Assembly (NCBI RefSeq): GCF_003264855.1
Contig: NZ_NFZS01000004.1
Span: forward strand, 806,001 to 870,000
Length of the DNA stretch: 64,000 bases
Source of the DNA: Dyella jiangningensis
GTDB lineage: Bacteria; Pseudomonadota; Gammaproteobacteria; Xanthomonadales; Rhodanobacteraceae
Direction of reading: 5' to 3'
Shown here: in pieces, positions 42,919 through 52,087 of the stretch
Layout of the letters: each line of letters starts with the position of its first letter
Position numbering within the stretch: position 1 is the first letter of the stretch
Notes under the pieces: generated by a model
What the model was told of the DNA's origin: nothing
The model's input: only the letters and a program-made list of their open reading frames with translations
Databases searched by the model: none
Position numbers and translations under genes: made by a program

Positions 42919-43440
42919 TCAGTGGTGCTGCATGTCCTTGATGTTCATGGTGCTGCCATTGGGCATCACCATGTCGCCGGGCTTCTGACCTGCCGGACAC
43001 TCGCCAACCCAATGGCCCGAGCTGGTCATCGCCATCTCGCTCTGGCCCATCACCGCCGGCTCGTACTTCATGTGGCCTTCGGTGCGATAAGCCGTGTCGC
43101 CGTCGAACTTGGTTTCGCTGTGGCTGGTCATGTTGACCGCGCCATTGGGCGTGTTGAGCTTGCAGACGGCATCGGACACGACCGTGGCGCCCTGCACGTT
43201 GACGTTGAACTTGCTGCACATCTGGCCGCTCATCTGCGAGCCCATCTTGTACATCGCCTGGTCGGTGTCCGCGTCCAGGCAAAGCTTCATCATCTGGGCG
43301 TGGCCGCCCATGCCGGAGGTCTGCATCTCCCACAGGCCTGGCTTGCGCTTGGGCATGTTGGCCGGAAGATCCTGCGCCATGGCGACGGTAGCGAAGCCAA
43401 GCAGGGAAAAGGCGAGCAGCAGACGACGAGGTGCGGACAT
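42919..43440 (-). CDS. Secreted DUF3617-domain protein
   Basis: 173 residues. Signal peptide about 1-22 (LLLAFSLLGFATVAMAQ). The mature part has the DUF3617 features: KPGLWEMQTSGM near the start, four Cys spaced as KLCLDA, QMCSKF, AVCKLN and VGECPAG, and a Met/His-rich C-terminus ending KDMQHH. The abundance of Met and His might mean metal binding, but that is inference. The ATG at 43440 has GGAG 6 nt upstream, deciding the start. Confidence 0.85.
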   Translation of the reverse strand: MSAPRRLLLAFSLLGFATVAMAQDLPANMPKRKPGLWEMQTSGMGGHAQMMKLCLDADTDQAMYKMGSQMSGQMCSKFNVNVQGATVVSDAVCKLNTPNGAVNMTSHSETKFDGDTAYRTEGHMKYEPAVMGQSEMAMTSSGHWVGECPAGQKPGDMVMPNGSTMNIKDMQHH

Positions 43441-43816
43441 GAGGATCTCCATGAGGCCCGGTGGGCCATGCGGTTGTGCAAGGTAGCGCCAAACGGCTTC
43501 GGCGTCATGCAATCGCCACCGCGTCCGCTTGGCCCCGGTTCTTGCGCCGCAACATGCTGCCCGGCAGGGCATATAGGCCGTTCGAACTATGGCGCCTCGC
43601 GCTAGAACGAAGTGGCTATCGTTGCCTCCCGGCGAATTCTTTAGAGTGCATCCCAGGGCATTTCACCAAGATGACGTGCGCCAAGGGCCGTTCCTATCGC
43701 CGACCATCGCGAGCCACACATCATGAAGCCGACGCCAGCCATGCCGTGCCAGAGGACGTCCGGGCGATGCGTGGGGCGGCTTGCCTTGCCACCCGCGGCC
43801 ATGGAGGCCTGACGCC
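43441..43816. other. Divergent promoter region
   Basis: 376 nt between the DUF3617 gene and the histidine kinase gene. I see no gene, RNA or repeat in it beyond the GGAGG (43803-43807) upstream of the kinase ATG. Confidence 0.4.
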
Positions 43817-45253
43817 ATGGAATCGCGCCAGCGACTGCTCCCGCGCCTCTTCATCGACGTCATCCTGCCCAGTACGATCGCCGCGCTGGCGCTCGTGCTC
43901 GCACTGTGCGTGCAGCAGACGCACACCATGAGCGAGCGCGCCGAGGCCGCCATCACCTTGCGGCTGGAACATCTCGCCGGCGAATTGGGTACCGATGCGG
44001 GCTCCTCGCCGCAGGGCGCACTCGACCAGGCGCTGCGCGATGGACAGGCGGACCAGCTGCGGCGCGTCGAGCTGCATCGCCCCGATGGCAGCCTCTACAG
44101 CAGCGGCACGGCGCTCTCGCAGGGCGGCACGGTCTATCGCGGCGAAATGCATGGCAGCGGTAATCCGCCCTCATGGCTGAGCATGCAGGTGGACATCCGT
44201 CCGCTTCGCCTGGCGCAGGGCCTGGTCTGGTTGCTGGGCGGCCTTTGCGCGGCAGGCATTCTCGTGCTGGCCTGGCTCGCGCGCGTCACCCTGCGCCATC
44301 ACGTCCTCGTGCCCCTGGGGCACGTACAGGACGCGCTGCATGAAATGGTCAATGCGCGCCCACCCGTGATCGATGCCGAGCCCACCGGTCCGGAGTTCAA
44401 CGACATCCGCCTCACCCTGCAACGGCTCTCGGAACTGCTGGAAGAACAGCGCCGCGACTGGAGCACCATGCAGCACGACAATGCCGTGGAGGCGCTCGAT
44501 CGCCTGCGGCAGAGCCAGGCCGCCACGCGCAGCAAATCGCAGTTCATCGCCCTGGTCAGTCACCACTTCCGCCAGCCATTGCAGGCACTCGAGCTGTTCG
44601 CCGCCGGCGTGGACGGTGGCAGCGAAGAGGAACGCCAGTCGCTGTTCCAGCAGATGCGCACCAGCATCGCCGCGATGACGCGGCTGCTCGGCGCCCTGCT
44701 GGAGATTTCGCGACTCGACGCCGGCGTCATCGCCGTCAAGCCCAGCGGCTTCTCGGCGGCCGAGCTGTTCATGCGCGATCGCAGCTCGCTCGCCGACCAG
44801 GCGGCGGAGCATCACGTCACGCTGGTGTGGCGCGGCAGCCACCATCAACTGCACGGGGATGCCGAGGTGGCCGCCAGCCTGCTCTACCAGCTGGCCAGCA
44901 ACGCCATCATCAACGCCCCCGAAGGACGCGTGTTGATCGCCGCGCGTCGGCGCGGCCAGGCGGTGCGCATCGAAGTGCGCGACAACGGCCCCGGCATCGC
45001 GGTGATCCACCAGCAGCGCATCTTCGAGGAATTCGTGCAGTTGCAGGCGGGAGAAAGCGAGCGGCGCGGCGGCTATGGTCTCGGCCTCGCCATCGCCGAA
45101 CGGCTCGCCCGGCTGCTTGGCACGCGCATCGGCCTGCGCTCCGAACCCGGTCGCGGCAGCACGTTCTGGTTTGAACTACCGCGCATGCCGGTCATGGAGC
45201 GCAACTCCACGGCCCGCAAGCAGAGCTCGCCCGCCTGGCGGCAGGCCGGCTGA
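43817..45253 (+). CDS. Sensor histidine kinase
   Basis: 478 residues. TM1 about 12-32, periplasmic region 33-133, TM2 about 134-157, a HAMP-like linker, HisKA with phosphoacceptor His249 in SHHFRQPLQALEL, and HATPase_c with N box LLYQLASNAIINAPEG, DNGPGIA and GGYGLGLAIAERL. No receiver is fused, so it needs a separate regulator; the NarL-type protein at 41028 is the nearest candidate. The PhnD-like protein encoded between them could bind its periplasmic domain. Confidence 0.9.
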   Translation: MESRQRLLPRLFIDVILPSTIAALALVLALCVQQTHTMSERAEAAITLRLEHLAGELGTDAGSSPQGALDQALRDGQADQLRRVELHRPDGSLYSSGTALSQGGTVYRGEMHGSGNPPSWLSMQVDIRPLRLAQGLVWLLGGLCAAGILVLAWLARVTLRHHVLVPLGHVQDALHEMVNARPPVIDAEPTGPEFNDIRLTLQRLSELLEEQRRDWSTMQHDNAVEALDRLRQSQAATRSKSQFIALVSHHFRQPLQALELFAAGVDGGSEEERQSLFQQMRTSIAAMTRLLGALLEISRLDAGVIAVKPSGFSAAELFMRDRSSLADQAAEHHVTLVWRGSHHQLHGDAEVAASLLYQLASNAIINAPEGRVLIAARRRGQAVRIEVRDNGPGIAVIHQQRIFEEFVQLQAGESERRGGYGLGLAIAERLARLLGTRIGLRSEPGRGSTFWFELPRMPVMERNSTARKQSSPAWRQAG

Positions 45254-45284
45254 TCCAGCAACCGCTTTGCCCTGCATCTCTTTT

Positions 45285-45313
45285 GTAGGAGCGCACCCAG
45301 TGCGCGACCGCAG
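45285..45313 (+). repeat. Single REP unit
   Basis: GTAGGAGCGCACCCAGTGCG followed by CGACCGCAG, without an inverse partner. It lies just after the histidine kinase gene. Confidence 0.8.
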
Positions 45314-45418
45314 AGACGAGATTGGCCACGCATCGGGTTCTCGCCGCGGATACCCCAGCGCGAATGAAACGATCCTCACCCCGCCCGCTTATCGCGCGTG
45401 ACAGTCGTCCCCCAAGGC

Positions 45419-45453
45419 AAAAAAAAGGACTTGCGCAGACGCAAGTCCTCGAT
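45419..45453 (-). terminator. Intrinsic terminator of tRNA-Lys
   Basis: On the minus strand GGACTTGCG, loop TCT, then GCGCAAGTCC followed by eight T residues. It starts a few nt after the tRNA 3' end. Confidence 0.9.
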
Positions 45454-45457
45454 GCTT

Positions 45458-45533
45458 TGGTGGGTCGTCCGAGATTCGAACTCGGGACCAATAGATTAAA
45501 AGTCTACTGCTCTACCGACTGAGCTAACGACCC
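45458..45533 (-). tRNA. tRNA-Lys (UUU)
   Basis: 76 nt with an encoded CCA end. Acceptor GGGTCG / CGACCC, D-arm AGCTCAGTCGGTAGAGC, anticodon loop CTTTTAA (anticodon TTT), T-arm GTTCGAATC. Closely matches E. coli tRNA-Lys. Transcribed leftwards from its own promoter and ended by a strong terminator. Confidence 0.98.
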
Positions 45534-45553
45534 GCTGCCAAGGCAAGCCCGTA

Positions 45554-45582
45554 ATTTTATGGGCTAGCTGCCCATGGCACAA
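45554..45582 (-). promoter_or_regulatory. Probable sigma-70 promoter of tRNA-Lys
   Basis: On the minus strand TTGTGC (45577-45582), 17-bp spacer, TAAAAT (45554-45559), then a G/C-rich discriminator. This predicts a leader of about 13 nt before the tRNA. Confidence 0.5.
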
Positions 45583-45593
45583 GCCAAAATCGT

Positions 45594-46280
45594 TCAGATA
45601 TAGCGCGTCGGGTCCGGCAGCCCGGCCGTCTTGAAGCCCTGCGCGCGCAGATGACAAGCGTCGCAATGGCCGCATGCACGCCCTTCGGCATCGGCCTGGT
45701 AGCAGCTCACCGTCTCGGAGAAATCGACGCCGAGGCGCTGGCCCTCACGCGCGATGTCCGCCTTGCTCATGCGCATCAGCGGCGCGTGGATGCGGATGCC
45801 CGCCCCTTCCACGCCCGCCTTGGTCGCCACGTTCGCCAGCTGCTCGAACGACTCGATGAAGGCGGGACGGCAATCGGGATAACCGGAGTAGTCCACCGCG
45901 TTCACGCCGCACCAGATGTCCGTGGAACCCAGTACCTCGGCCCAGCCCAGCGCGATCGACAGCATGATGGTGTTGCGTGCCGGCACGTAGGTCACCGGGA
46001 TGCCGGCGTCGCCCGTCTGGTCGAGCGGCACGTCGATATCGGCGGTGAGCGCCGAACCGCCGATGGAGCGCAGGTCCACCTGCACGGTCTTGTGCTCCAC
46101 CGCGCCCAGCATGCGCGAGACACGCTCGGACGCCGCCAATTCGGCACTGTGGCGCTGGCCATAGGCCACGCTCAGTGCGTGTACCTGATAACCCTGCTCA
46201 CGGGCGATGGCGATGGTGACCGCCGAATCCATGCCGCCGGAGACGAGCACGACGGCCTTGCGGGGAGATGATTGAGACAT
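45594..46280 (-). CDS. queC: 7-cyano-7-deazaguanine synthase
   Basis: 228 residues. Converts CDG to preQ0 with ATP and ammonia in queuosine synthesis. PP-loop [31 protein letters not shown]; zinc site ETVSCY ... [14 protein letters not shown]. Downstream of queE. The start at 46280 gives [16 protein letters not shown] and has GGAG upstream. Confidence 0.96.
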   Translation of the reverse strand: MSQSSPRKAVVLVSGGMDSAVTIAIAREQGYQVHALSVAYGQRHSAELAASERVSRMLGAVEHKTVQVDLRSIGGSALTADIDVPLDQTGDAGIPVTYVPARNTIMLSIALGWAEVLGSTDIWCGVNAVDYSGYPDCRPAFIESFEQLANVATKAGVEGAGIRIHAPLMRMSKADIAREGQRLGVDFSETVSCYQADAEGRACGHCDACHLRAQGFKTAGLPDPTRYI

Positions 46281-46465
46281 CGGTAGATCCACTCCTGGGT
46301 TCAGGCCGGTGATCCGGCCGAAGTGCGCCACCGGCAGACAGGCCGGCGCGCGGAAAAGCTATTGTCTGGGCAACGGCAGCGTCCGGAAAAGTCGCTGCGG
46401 GGCCACGTGCATCTCGATTGTGGGTCACCAGCACGGGAGAGCGCGCCTGCGCGTTCCCGCGACCG

Positions 46466-47152
46466 TCAGTGCCCCGGCTCGTCGTTCCACAGCAGCTTGT
46501 GCAGTTGCAACTGGAACCGCACGTCGAGCTTGTCCTCGATGATCCACTCGGCCAACTCGCGCGGCTGGATCGCGCCATGCACCGGCGAGAACAGCACCAT
46601 GCAGCGCTCGGCAAGCTTGTGCTCGGCAACGGCCTCGCGCGCCCACTCGTAATCCGCGCGGCTGGCGATGACGATCTTCACCTGGTCGTGCGGCAGCAGG
46701 TGGCCGATGTTCGACCACAGGTTGCGCTTGGCTTCGCCGGAATCGGGCGCCTTCAGGTCCATCACTTTGCGCACGCGTGGATCGACCATGGAAACATCAA
46801 GCGCACCCGAGGTTTCCAGCGACACGTCATGGCCGGCGTCGCACAGGCGCGTCAGCAGGATCAAACACCGCTTCTGCGCGAGCGGCTCACCGCCGGTCAC
46901 GCACACGTGCCTTGCGCCATGCGAGGCCACTTCGGCCACGATGTCGTCGATCGAACGCCAGTTGCCGCCGTAGAACGAATACTCGGTATCGCACCACACG
47001 CAGCGCAGCGGGCAACCCGTCAGGCGCACGAACACCGTGCGCCAGCCGATCGCGTCGGCTTCGCCCTGGATCGAGTGGAATATCTCGGTAATGCGCAGGC
47101 GTTCGGCCTGCGCTGGCGTGGTGGGTGCCACGCTCGTGCTGCTACTGCTCAC
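46466..47152 (-). CDS. queE: 7-carboxy-7-deazaguanine synthase
   Basis: 228-residue radical SAM enzyme making CDG from CPH4. EIFHSIQGEADAIGWRTVFVRLTGCPLRCVWCDT contains the CxxxCxxC cluster motif, with VTGGEPLAQ as the SAM-binding motif. The GTG start follows the cpoB stop by 10 nt, so queE reads on from the tol-pal operon, an arrangement also found in pseudomonads. queD and queF are not in the window. Confidence 0.95.
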   Translation of the reverse strand: MSSSSTSVAPTTPAQAERLRITEIFHSIQGEADAIGWRTVFVRLTGCPLRCVWCDTEYSFYGGNWRSIDDIVAEVASHGARHVCVTGGEPLAQKRCLILLTRLCDAGHDVSLETSGALDVSMVDPRVRKVMDLKAPDSGEAKRNLWSNIGHLLPHDQVKIVIASRADYEWAREAVAEHKLAERCMVLFSPVHGAIQPRELAEWIIEDKLDVRFQLQLHKLLWNDEPGH

Positions 47153-47162
47153 ACCGTCAACC

Positions 47163-48077
47163 TCAATTGGCCGACGACTGCACCTGCAGGCGACGCAGGC
47201 GCTCCTGGGCCAGGCCGGCAGCCTTGGAACCCGGGAACTTGGCAGAAACGTTCTTCAGCGTGGCCTTGCCGGCATCGACCTGCTTGAGCTCGATCTGGCT
47301 GTAGCCGACCTTGAGCATGGCGTCGGGCGCCTTCTCGCTCTGCGGGAACTGGCTGAGCAGGCGCTGGAAAGCCTCGAGCGCCACCGAATAGTTCATGGTG
47401 ACGTAGTACGACTCGCCCAGCCAGTAATAGGCGTTGGGCAGCAGCGGACTGTCGGGATACTGCTGGATGAAACCGCGGAAGCCGCGTGACGCTGCCACGT
47501 AGTCGCCGGCGCGCAGCGACTTGAAGGCTTCGTCATAAGCCGCCTGAGCCCCTGCCGCATTGGCGGGAGCTGCACCGCCCTTGCCGTTGGCTGTGGCAGC
47601 GCCTACCGTGGCACCGGCGGCCGCAGCCGCAGGCTTGCCGCCCTTGCCTGCATCCGCCGCGGGGGCCGGAGCCGGCGCCGGGGGCGCGGGGGCCGCGGCC
47701 GGAGGCGGATTCGCATTGGCTGCATTACCCGGATTGTTCGCCGCTGCACCGGCACCGCCTTCGAGGCGGCCCAGGCGCGAATCGAGATCCACGTACTGCG
47801 CCTTGTTCTTGTCGTTCGCTTCCTGCAACTGATGCTGCAGTTCTTCGATCTGGCCCTGCATCTGCTGCAACTGCGACTGCAGTGCCTGCACCTGGTTCAC
47901 CAGGCTCGTGCCGCCCTGGTTCTGGTTCTGCGCCTGCTGCTCGAGCCGCGACACGCGGTCGGCGAGGCTGAGGCGGGAATCCTGCGCGAATGCCGGGACA
48001 GCAAAAAGCATGGCGGACGCGATCGCGCCCGCCATGCCCATCCTGGCCGTGAAGCTGTTAGCCAGTAGCTTCTTCAT
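47163..48077 (-). CDS. cpoB: Cell division coordinator CpoB (YbgF)
   Basis: 304 residues. Signal peptide about 1-31 (AVPAFAQ), N-terminal coiled coil for trimerisation (about 37-105, SLADRVSRLEQQAQ ... LQLQLQQMQG-like heptads), a Pro/Ala/Gly linker of about 70 residues, and C-terminal TPR repeats from about 180 (AAYDEAFKSLRAGDYVAASRGFRGFI). Coordinates peptidoglycan synthesis with outer-membrane constriction via TolA. Its ATG shares one base with the pal stop (TAATG). Confidence 0.94.
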   Translation of the reverse strand: MKKLLANSFTARMGMAGAIASAMLFAVPAFAQDSRLSLADRVSRLEQQAQNQNQGGTSLVNQVQALQSQLQQMQGQIEELQHQLQEANDKNKAQYVDLDSRLGRLEGGAGAAANNPGNAANANPPPAAAPAPPAPAPAPAADAGKGGKPAAAAAGATVGAATANGKGGAAPANAAGAQAAYDEAFKSLRAGDYVAASRGFRGFIQQYPDSPLLPNAYYWLGESYYVTMNYSVALEAFQRLLSQFPQSEKAPDAMLKVGYSQIELKQVDAGKATLKNVSAKFPGSKAAGLAQERLRRLQVQSSAN

Positions 48078-48583
48078 TACTTCGCCGTGTAGACGATCTC
48101 GACGCGACGGTTCTTGCTCCAGCAGTCTTCGTTGTGCTCACGGCACACCGGCTTTTCCTTGCCGTACGAGATCACGTTGATCTGGCTGGCCGAGCCGCCG
48201 TTCGACTGCAGGGCGCTGGACACGGCGTTGCCGCGGCGCTCGCCGAGGCCGAGGTTGTACTCGCGGGTGCCGCGCTCGTCAGCATTGCCTTCCAGGCGGA
48301 TCTGGGCCATCGGGCGATCCTGCAGGTACTTGGCGTGGCACGCCATGATCTGCTGGAACTCCGGCTTGATTTCGTCCTTGTCGAAATCGAAGTACACGAC
48401 GCGCTGACGCAGGCAGGCGTCGGTGTCGAGGTCAGCCGGGGTGTACTTGGTCGGGCCGGAAGCCGGGGCGGTCACCGGAGCCTGTTCCGGCTGCGGCTGC
48501 GGCTTGACTTCCTGCTTCTTCGAGCATGCGGCCGCGCCAACGCAGAGCAGGGCGACCAGGGCGACGCGAACGGTCTTATTCAT
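48077..48583 (-). CDS. pal: Peptidoglycan-associated lipoprotein Pal
   Basis: 168 residues. Lipoprotein signal with Cys20 in VGAAACSKK. OmpA-like domain: VYFDFDKDEIKPEFQQIMACHAKYL, GNADERGTREYNLGLGERRGNAV and ISYGKEKPVCREHNEDCWSKNRRVEIVY, with the DAP-binding Asp and Arg present. Anchors the outer membrane to peptidoglycan and binds TolB. A 253-nt spacer separates it from tolB. Confidence 0.96.
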   Translation of the reverse strand: MNKTVRVALVALLCVGAAACSKKQEVKPQPQPEQAPVTAPASGPTKYTPADLDTDACLRQRVVYFDFDKDEIKPEFQQIMACHAKYLQDRPMAQIRLEGNADERGTREYNLGLGERRGNAVSSALQSNGGSASQINVISYGKEKPVCREHNEDCWSKNRRVEIVYTAK

Positions 48584-48836
48584 GGTGGACGTTCCTTCAA
48601 ACGGGTTTGAGTTCCGACAGTCAGTAATGATTGCGGTTTCGGGACAGTGTTCGCCGGTGAACCGGCTGTTATTTTGACATTTTTGCTGCCGGCGGTGCGC
48701 TGTCTCGCAACCACCTGACCCGCCAGCCGCGACAGATTGCCACGGCCGGCAAGTTGTTTTGACCCGGATTGTGTCGTTTATGGCTTCACGCCCGGATCAC
48801 ATGACCCCGACGCTCGCGCGCCGGGGCATGAACTGG

Positions 48837-50162
48837 TCAACGTTGACGATAGGGACCCCAGGCCGGCTCGCGAACATCGCCATCGGCCAACACGAGACGT
48901 TGCCGCACAAGACCATCGGCCGATACGGCGTAGAGGACACCACGTCGACCTTCGGAGGCGGCATACAACAGCATGCTGGCGTTGGGCGCGAAACTCGGGG
49001 TTTCGTCGATCGGACCCGGCGAGATGAAGCGCACCTGCCCACCCAGACTGCGATCCATAATGGCAATACGATACACGTTCCCGTTGCCCTGCACCATGGC
49101 GATCTGCTTGCCGTCATAGCTGATCGAGGCATTGGCGTTGAACTGGCCCTGGAACGTGATGCGGTCTGCCCCGCCGCCACCGGCGGGCATCTGGTAGAGC
49201 TGCGGACGACCCGAGCGGTCGGAGGTGAAGATGATGCTCTGGCCATCCGGCGTCCAGCGCGGCTCGGTGTCGATGGCCAGGTTGTTGGTCAGGCGGGTCT
49301 CCGCGCGGGAGCCCACGTCCATCACGTAGATCTCCGGATTGCCCTGGTACGAGAGCGCCAGCGCCAGCTTGCTGCCGTCCGGCGACCAGGCCGGCGCGCC
49401 GTTGATGCCCTTGGCGCGGGCCGAGATCAGCTGACGCGAACCCGTCGTAATGTCTTGCACGTAGATGGCCGAGTTGCCGCTTTCGAACGACACGTAGGCG
49501 ATCTTGCGGCCATCCGGCGACCACGACGGCGACAGCAGCGATTCGCGCGAGCGCGCCACGACCTGCGGGTTGTAGCCGTCCGAATCGGCCACGATCAGCG
49601 AGTAGGTGGTGTTGTTGCCCAGGCCCACGGCGGTGATGTACGCGATGCGGGTCCAGAAGGCGCCACGCACGCCGGTGATCTTCTCGTAGATCGCGTCGGC
49701 GATCTGGTGGGCGACGCCACGCAGGTCACCGGCCGGCGCGGTGTACGCCTGGGCCAGCAGGCTCTGCTGCTTGTTGACGTCCCACAGTTCGTATTCCACC
49801 CGCAGCATGCCGCCGCCGGCGTCGCTGATGCGGCCGATGGTGAGGTAGTCCTGCTTGAGCAGGCGCCAGGTGGCGAAGTTGACGTCCGAACCCTTGGACG
49901 GGGTCTCGACGATCTCGCTCTTGGCCAGCGAACGGAATTTGCCCGAACGGTTGAAGTCGTTGCGGATGACGTCGGCCACGTCGGTCGGCAGCGGCGCACC
50001 GCCCGCCTGGGCGAACGGGACCACGGCGATCGGCGTGGCGGTCTTGAGGCCGCCGACGATGTCGACATTGAGCGACTGGGCTGCTGCGGGACCGGCGATC
50101 AACGCGGCCACGACGAGCAGGACGAAAGCAAAGCTTGAGCTCAATTTACGCATGGGCTTCAT
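48837..50162 (-). CDS. tolB: Tol-Pal system beta-propeller protein TolB
   Basis: 441 residues. Signal peptide about 1-29, N-terminal domain (about 30-165, ending before FWTRIAYITAVG), then a six-bladed propeller with repeated PSWSPDGRKIAYVS, PAWSPDGSKLALAL and PRWTPDGQSIIFTS blades. Periplasmic; binds Pal and TolA. The ATG overlaps the tolA stop by one base (TGATG). A second Met three codons in is an alternative start. Confidence 0.96.
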   Translation of the reverse strand: MKPMRKLSSSFAFVLLVVAALIAGPAAAQSLNVDIVGGLKTATPIAVVPFAQAGGAPLPTDVADVIRNDFNRSGKFRSLAKSEIVETPSKGSDVNFATWRLLKQDYLTIGRISDAGGGMLRVEYELWDVNKQQSLLAQAYTAPAGDLRGVAHQIADAIYEKITGVRGAFWTRIAYITAVGLGNNTTYSLIVADSDGYNPQVVARSRESLLSPSWSPDGRKIAYVSFESGNSAIYVQDITTGSRQLISARAKGINGAPAWSPDGSKLALALSYQGNPEIYVMDVGSRAETRLTNNLAIDTEPRWTPDGQSIIFTSDRSGRPQLYQMPAGGGGADRITFQGQFNANASISYDGKQIAMVQGNGNVYRIAIMDRSLGGQVRFISPGPIDETPSFAPNASMLLYAASEGRRGVLYAVSADGLVRQRLVLADGDVREPAWGPYRQR

Positions 50163-51103
50163 CACTGCGGCCTGAAAGTGAAATCGATCTGACGCTGGAA
50201 TACGCTTTCGAAACCCTTGTAGGGCAAGGGCTGCGCGCGCAGGACGGCGTTTTCGATGGAGCGCTTGCCGGCCTCGTCGTACGGACAGCTCGAGTCGACC
50301 TTGGCGCTCATCACGTCGCCGCCCGGCAGCTGCACGATGTGCACGATGCACGGCGTGTTCGGCATGTTATCCGGGCGTAACCAATTCTGCGTGACCGCGT
50401 TCTGAATCGACGCCAAATATTGCGCCAGCAGGCCGGCATCGGGACCGTTGTTGCCGGTCTGCCGCTGGGCGGCATTGGGCACGTTGGCCAGGCCATTGTC
50501 CTGGGCGTTCTTCAGGTCTTCCATCTGCTGCTTGGCCTGCTTGGCCTTGTTGTCCGCCCGCTTGGTCTGCTGGTCGGCCGCGTCCATCTTGGCGAACAGC
50601 TCGTCGAGCTGTTTCTGCTTTTCCTGCTTCTGCTTGGCGGCCTGGGCATCCAGTTCGGCGGCGCGCTGGCGCTGCTTCTCTTCCTGCTCCTTCTTGGCAT
50701 CCTCGGCCTTCTGCAACGCATCGGCCACCACCTTCTCCTGATCCTTGGTGTCCGGATGCTCGGGCGGGGGCGGCAAGGTCTTCACCTTGGGCGCTTCGGG
50801 CACCGGCGGCGGCGTCACGGTCGGCGGCGGGGGCACGGTATCGGGCACCGGCTTCGCCTTGACCGCCTTCGGCGGCGGGGCACCGGTCGGGCCGACCAGG
50901 GTCGCCTCGATGATTTCGCCCGGCAGCTCGATCGGCTTGGCGCAGGTGATCGGATTCCAGCTCGCCGGCAGATGCAGGGTTTCGAACAGGCCCTCGTAGA
51001 ACGAGCACGGGATCACCGCGAGGGCCAGAAAGCCCACGATGCCCAGATGCAGGATGGCGGAAAGAACGACCGCCTTGGATGTGCCTTCAGAGCTTGTTTT
51101 CAT
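50162..51103 (-). CDS. tolA: Cell envelope integrity protein TolA
   Basis: 313 residues. Single TM at about 11-31, a proline-rich stretch (about 85-115), a long Lys/Gln/Glu/Ala-rich helical domain (about 118-215) and a C-terminal TolA/TonB-like domain (DAGLLAQYLASIQNAVTQNWLRP, with CIVHIVQLPGGDVMSAKV). The start ATG AAA ACA AGC lies inside the arm of palindromic copy C, and this ATG overlaps the TGA of the element's own open frame (ATGA). So the first codons of tolA are repeat-derived and its initiation region is inside a long hairpin. Confidence 0.95.
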   Translation of the reverse strand: MKTSSEGTSKAVVLSAILHLGIVGFLALAVIPCSFYEGLFETLHLPASWNPITCAKPIELPGEIIEATLVGPTGAPPPKAVKAKPVPDTVPPPPTVTPPPVPEAPKVKTLPPPPEHPDTKDQEKVVADALQKAEDAKKEQEEKQRQRAAELDAQAAKQKQEKQKQLDELFAKMDAADQQTKRADNKAKQAKQQMEDLKNAQDNGLANVPNAAQRQTGNNGPDAGLLAQYLASIQNAVTQNWLRPDNMPNTPCIVHIVQLPGGDVMSAKVDSSCPYDEAGKRSIENAVLRAQPLPYKGFESVFQRQIDFTFRPQ

Positions 51104-51356
51104 ATGCCAAGCGCCTCGCGCCGGGGGCTGTTTGCCCGCAGGGCAAGGAAGAACGAAGGCGTGTATGTCGATACACAACTGAGTGATGACGCAACCCTGT
51201 GGGCAAACAGCCCCGGCCCGCAGGGTTCCGCTTGAGCGGCCGCCAGGCGATAGCGCGCGGCTTGACCTGCCAGCCAGGCAGGCGCTACGCCACGCACTAT
51301 CGCCTGGCGGCCGCTCAAGCGGAACGCGAGGTGCTTGGCATATGAAAACAAGCTCT
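51089..51356 (-). repeat. Palindromic operon element, copy C (268 bp)
   Basis: Arms of 32 bp with one mismatch: AGAGCTTG, copy-specific 16-mer TTTTCATATGCCAAGC, then CCTCGCG. The first stem (in transcription order) is a perfect 29 bp beginning GTTCCGCTTGAGCGGCCGCC, with a loop hairpin CTGCC-TGGCT-GGCAG, where copies A and D have CTGAC-TGGCT-GTCAG. The second stem GGGCTGTTTGCCCaCAGGG pairs with CCCTGcGGGCAAACAGCCC around GTGTATCGACATACAC. It lies between tolR and tolA. Same total length as A and D despite unrelated stem sequence. Confidence 0.92.
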
Positions 51357-51371
51357 TAAGGGAGTCGGCCC

Positions 51372-51375
<4 letters not shown>
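51100..51375 (-). CDS. Element-borne small open frame, copy C (coupled to tolR and tolA)
   Basis: 91 codons. The ATG overlaps the tolR stop (ATGA) and the TGA overlaps the tolA start (ATGA), so the frame exactly bridges the two genes. It contains WLAGQAARYR, CGPGLFAHRVASSLSCVSTYTPSFFLALRANSPRRE, shared in frame with the other copies. No signal peptide, TM or known domain. It could keep ribosomes moving from tolR to tolA, or be an incidental open frame. Translation is unproven. Confidence 0.35.
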
Positions 51376-51801
<426 letters not shown>

Positions 51802-51809
<8 letters not shown>

Positions 51810-52071
51810 CGTTTAGAGCCTGACTATGGTCTTCACGTTGCCCGCGCCGGGATCTGTTTGCGCGCAAGCCAAGGAAGAACGATGGAATGTATGTCGATAC
51901 ACGACGGAGTGATGACGCAGGATGGCGGGCAAACAGACCCGGCCCGAAGGGTTGAGCCCGAATGCCCGGCTGGGTGCGACGCGCGTCTTGACCTGACAGC
52001 CAGTCAGCTGCGGCGCCACGCGCCACACCCAGCCGGGCATTCGGACTCAACGCGGGCGACGTGAAGGCCAT
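51802..52071 (-). CDS. Element-borne small open frame, copy D (between tolQ and tolR)
   Basis: 89 codons starting at the ATG at element position 12, with GGAGA straight after the tolQ stop as a plausible ribosome binding site. The stop (GAT GCG TAG) overlaps the tolR start codon region by 8 nt. It shares ADWLSGQDARR and FGPGLFARHPASSLRRVSTYIPSFFLGLRANRSRRG with the frames in copies A-C. Function and translation unknown. Confidence 0.35.
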
Positions 52072-52082
52072 AGTCAGGCTCT
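51815..52082 (-). repeat. Palindromic operon element, copy D (268 bp)
   Basis: Arms of 32 bp with two mismatches: AGAGCCTG, copy-specific 16-mer ACTATGGYCTTCACGT, variable base, GCCCGCG. First stem 25 bp with one mismatch, beginning TTGAGTCCGAATGCCCGGCT in transcription order, around loop hairpin CTGAC-TGGCT-GTCAG. Second stem CTGTTTGC / GCAAACAG around GTGTATCGACATACA. It fills the tolQ-tolR gap in the same orientation as copy C. Confidence 0.92.
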
Positions 52083-52087
52083 TCTCC

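Noticed and set aside
48584-48836. A small gene or RNA between tolB and pal
   Set aside because: No start with ribosome binding site and no conserved motif; most likely leader and promoter sequence for pal.
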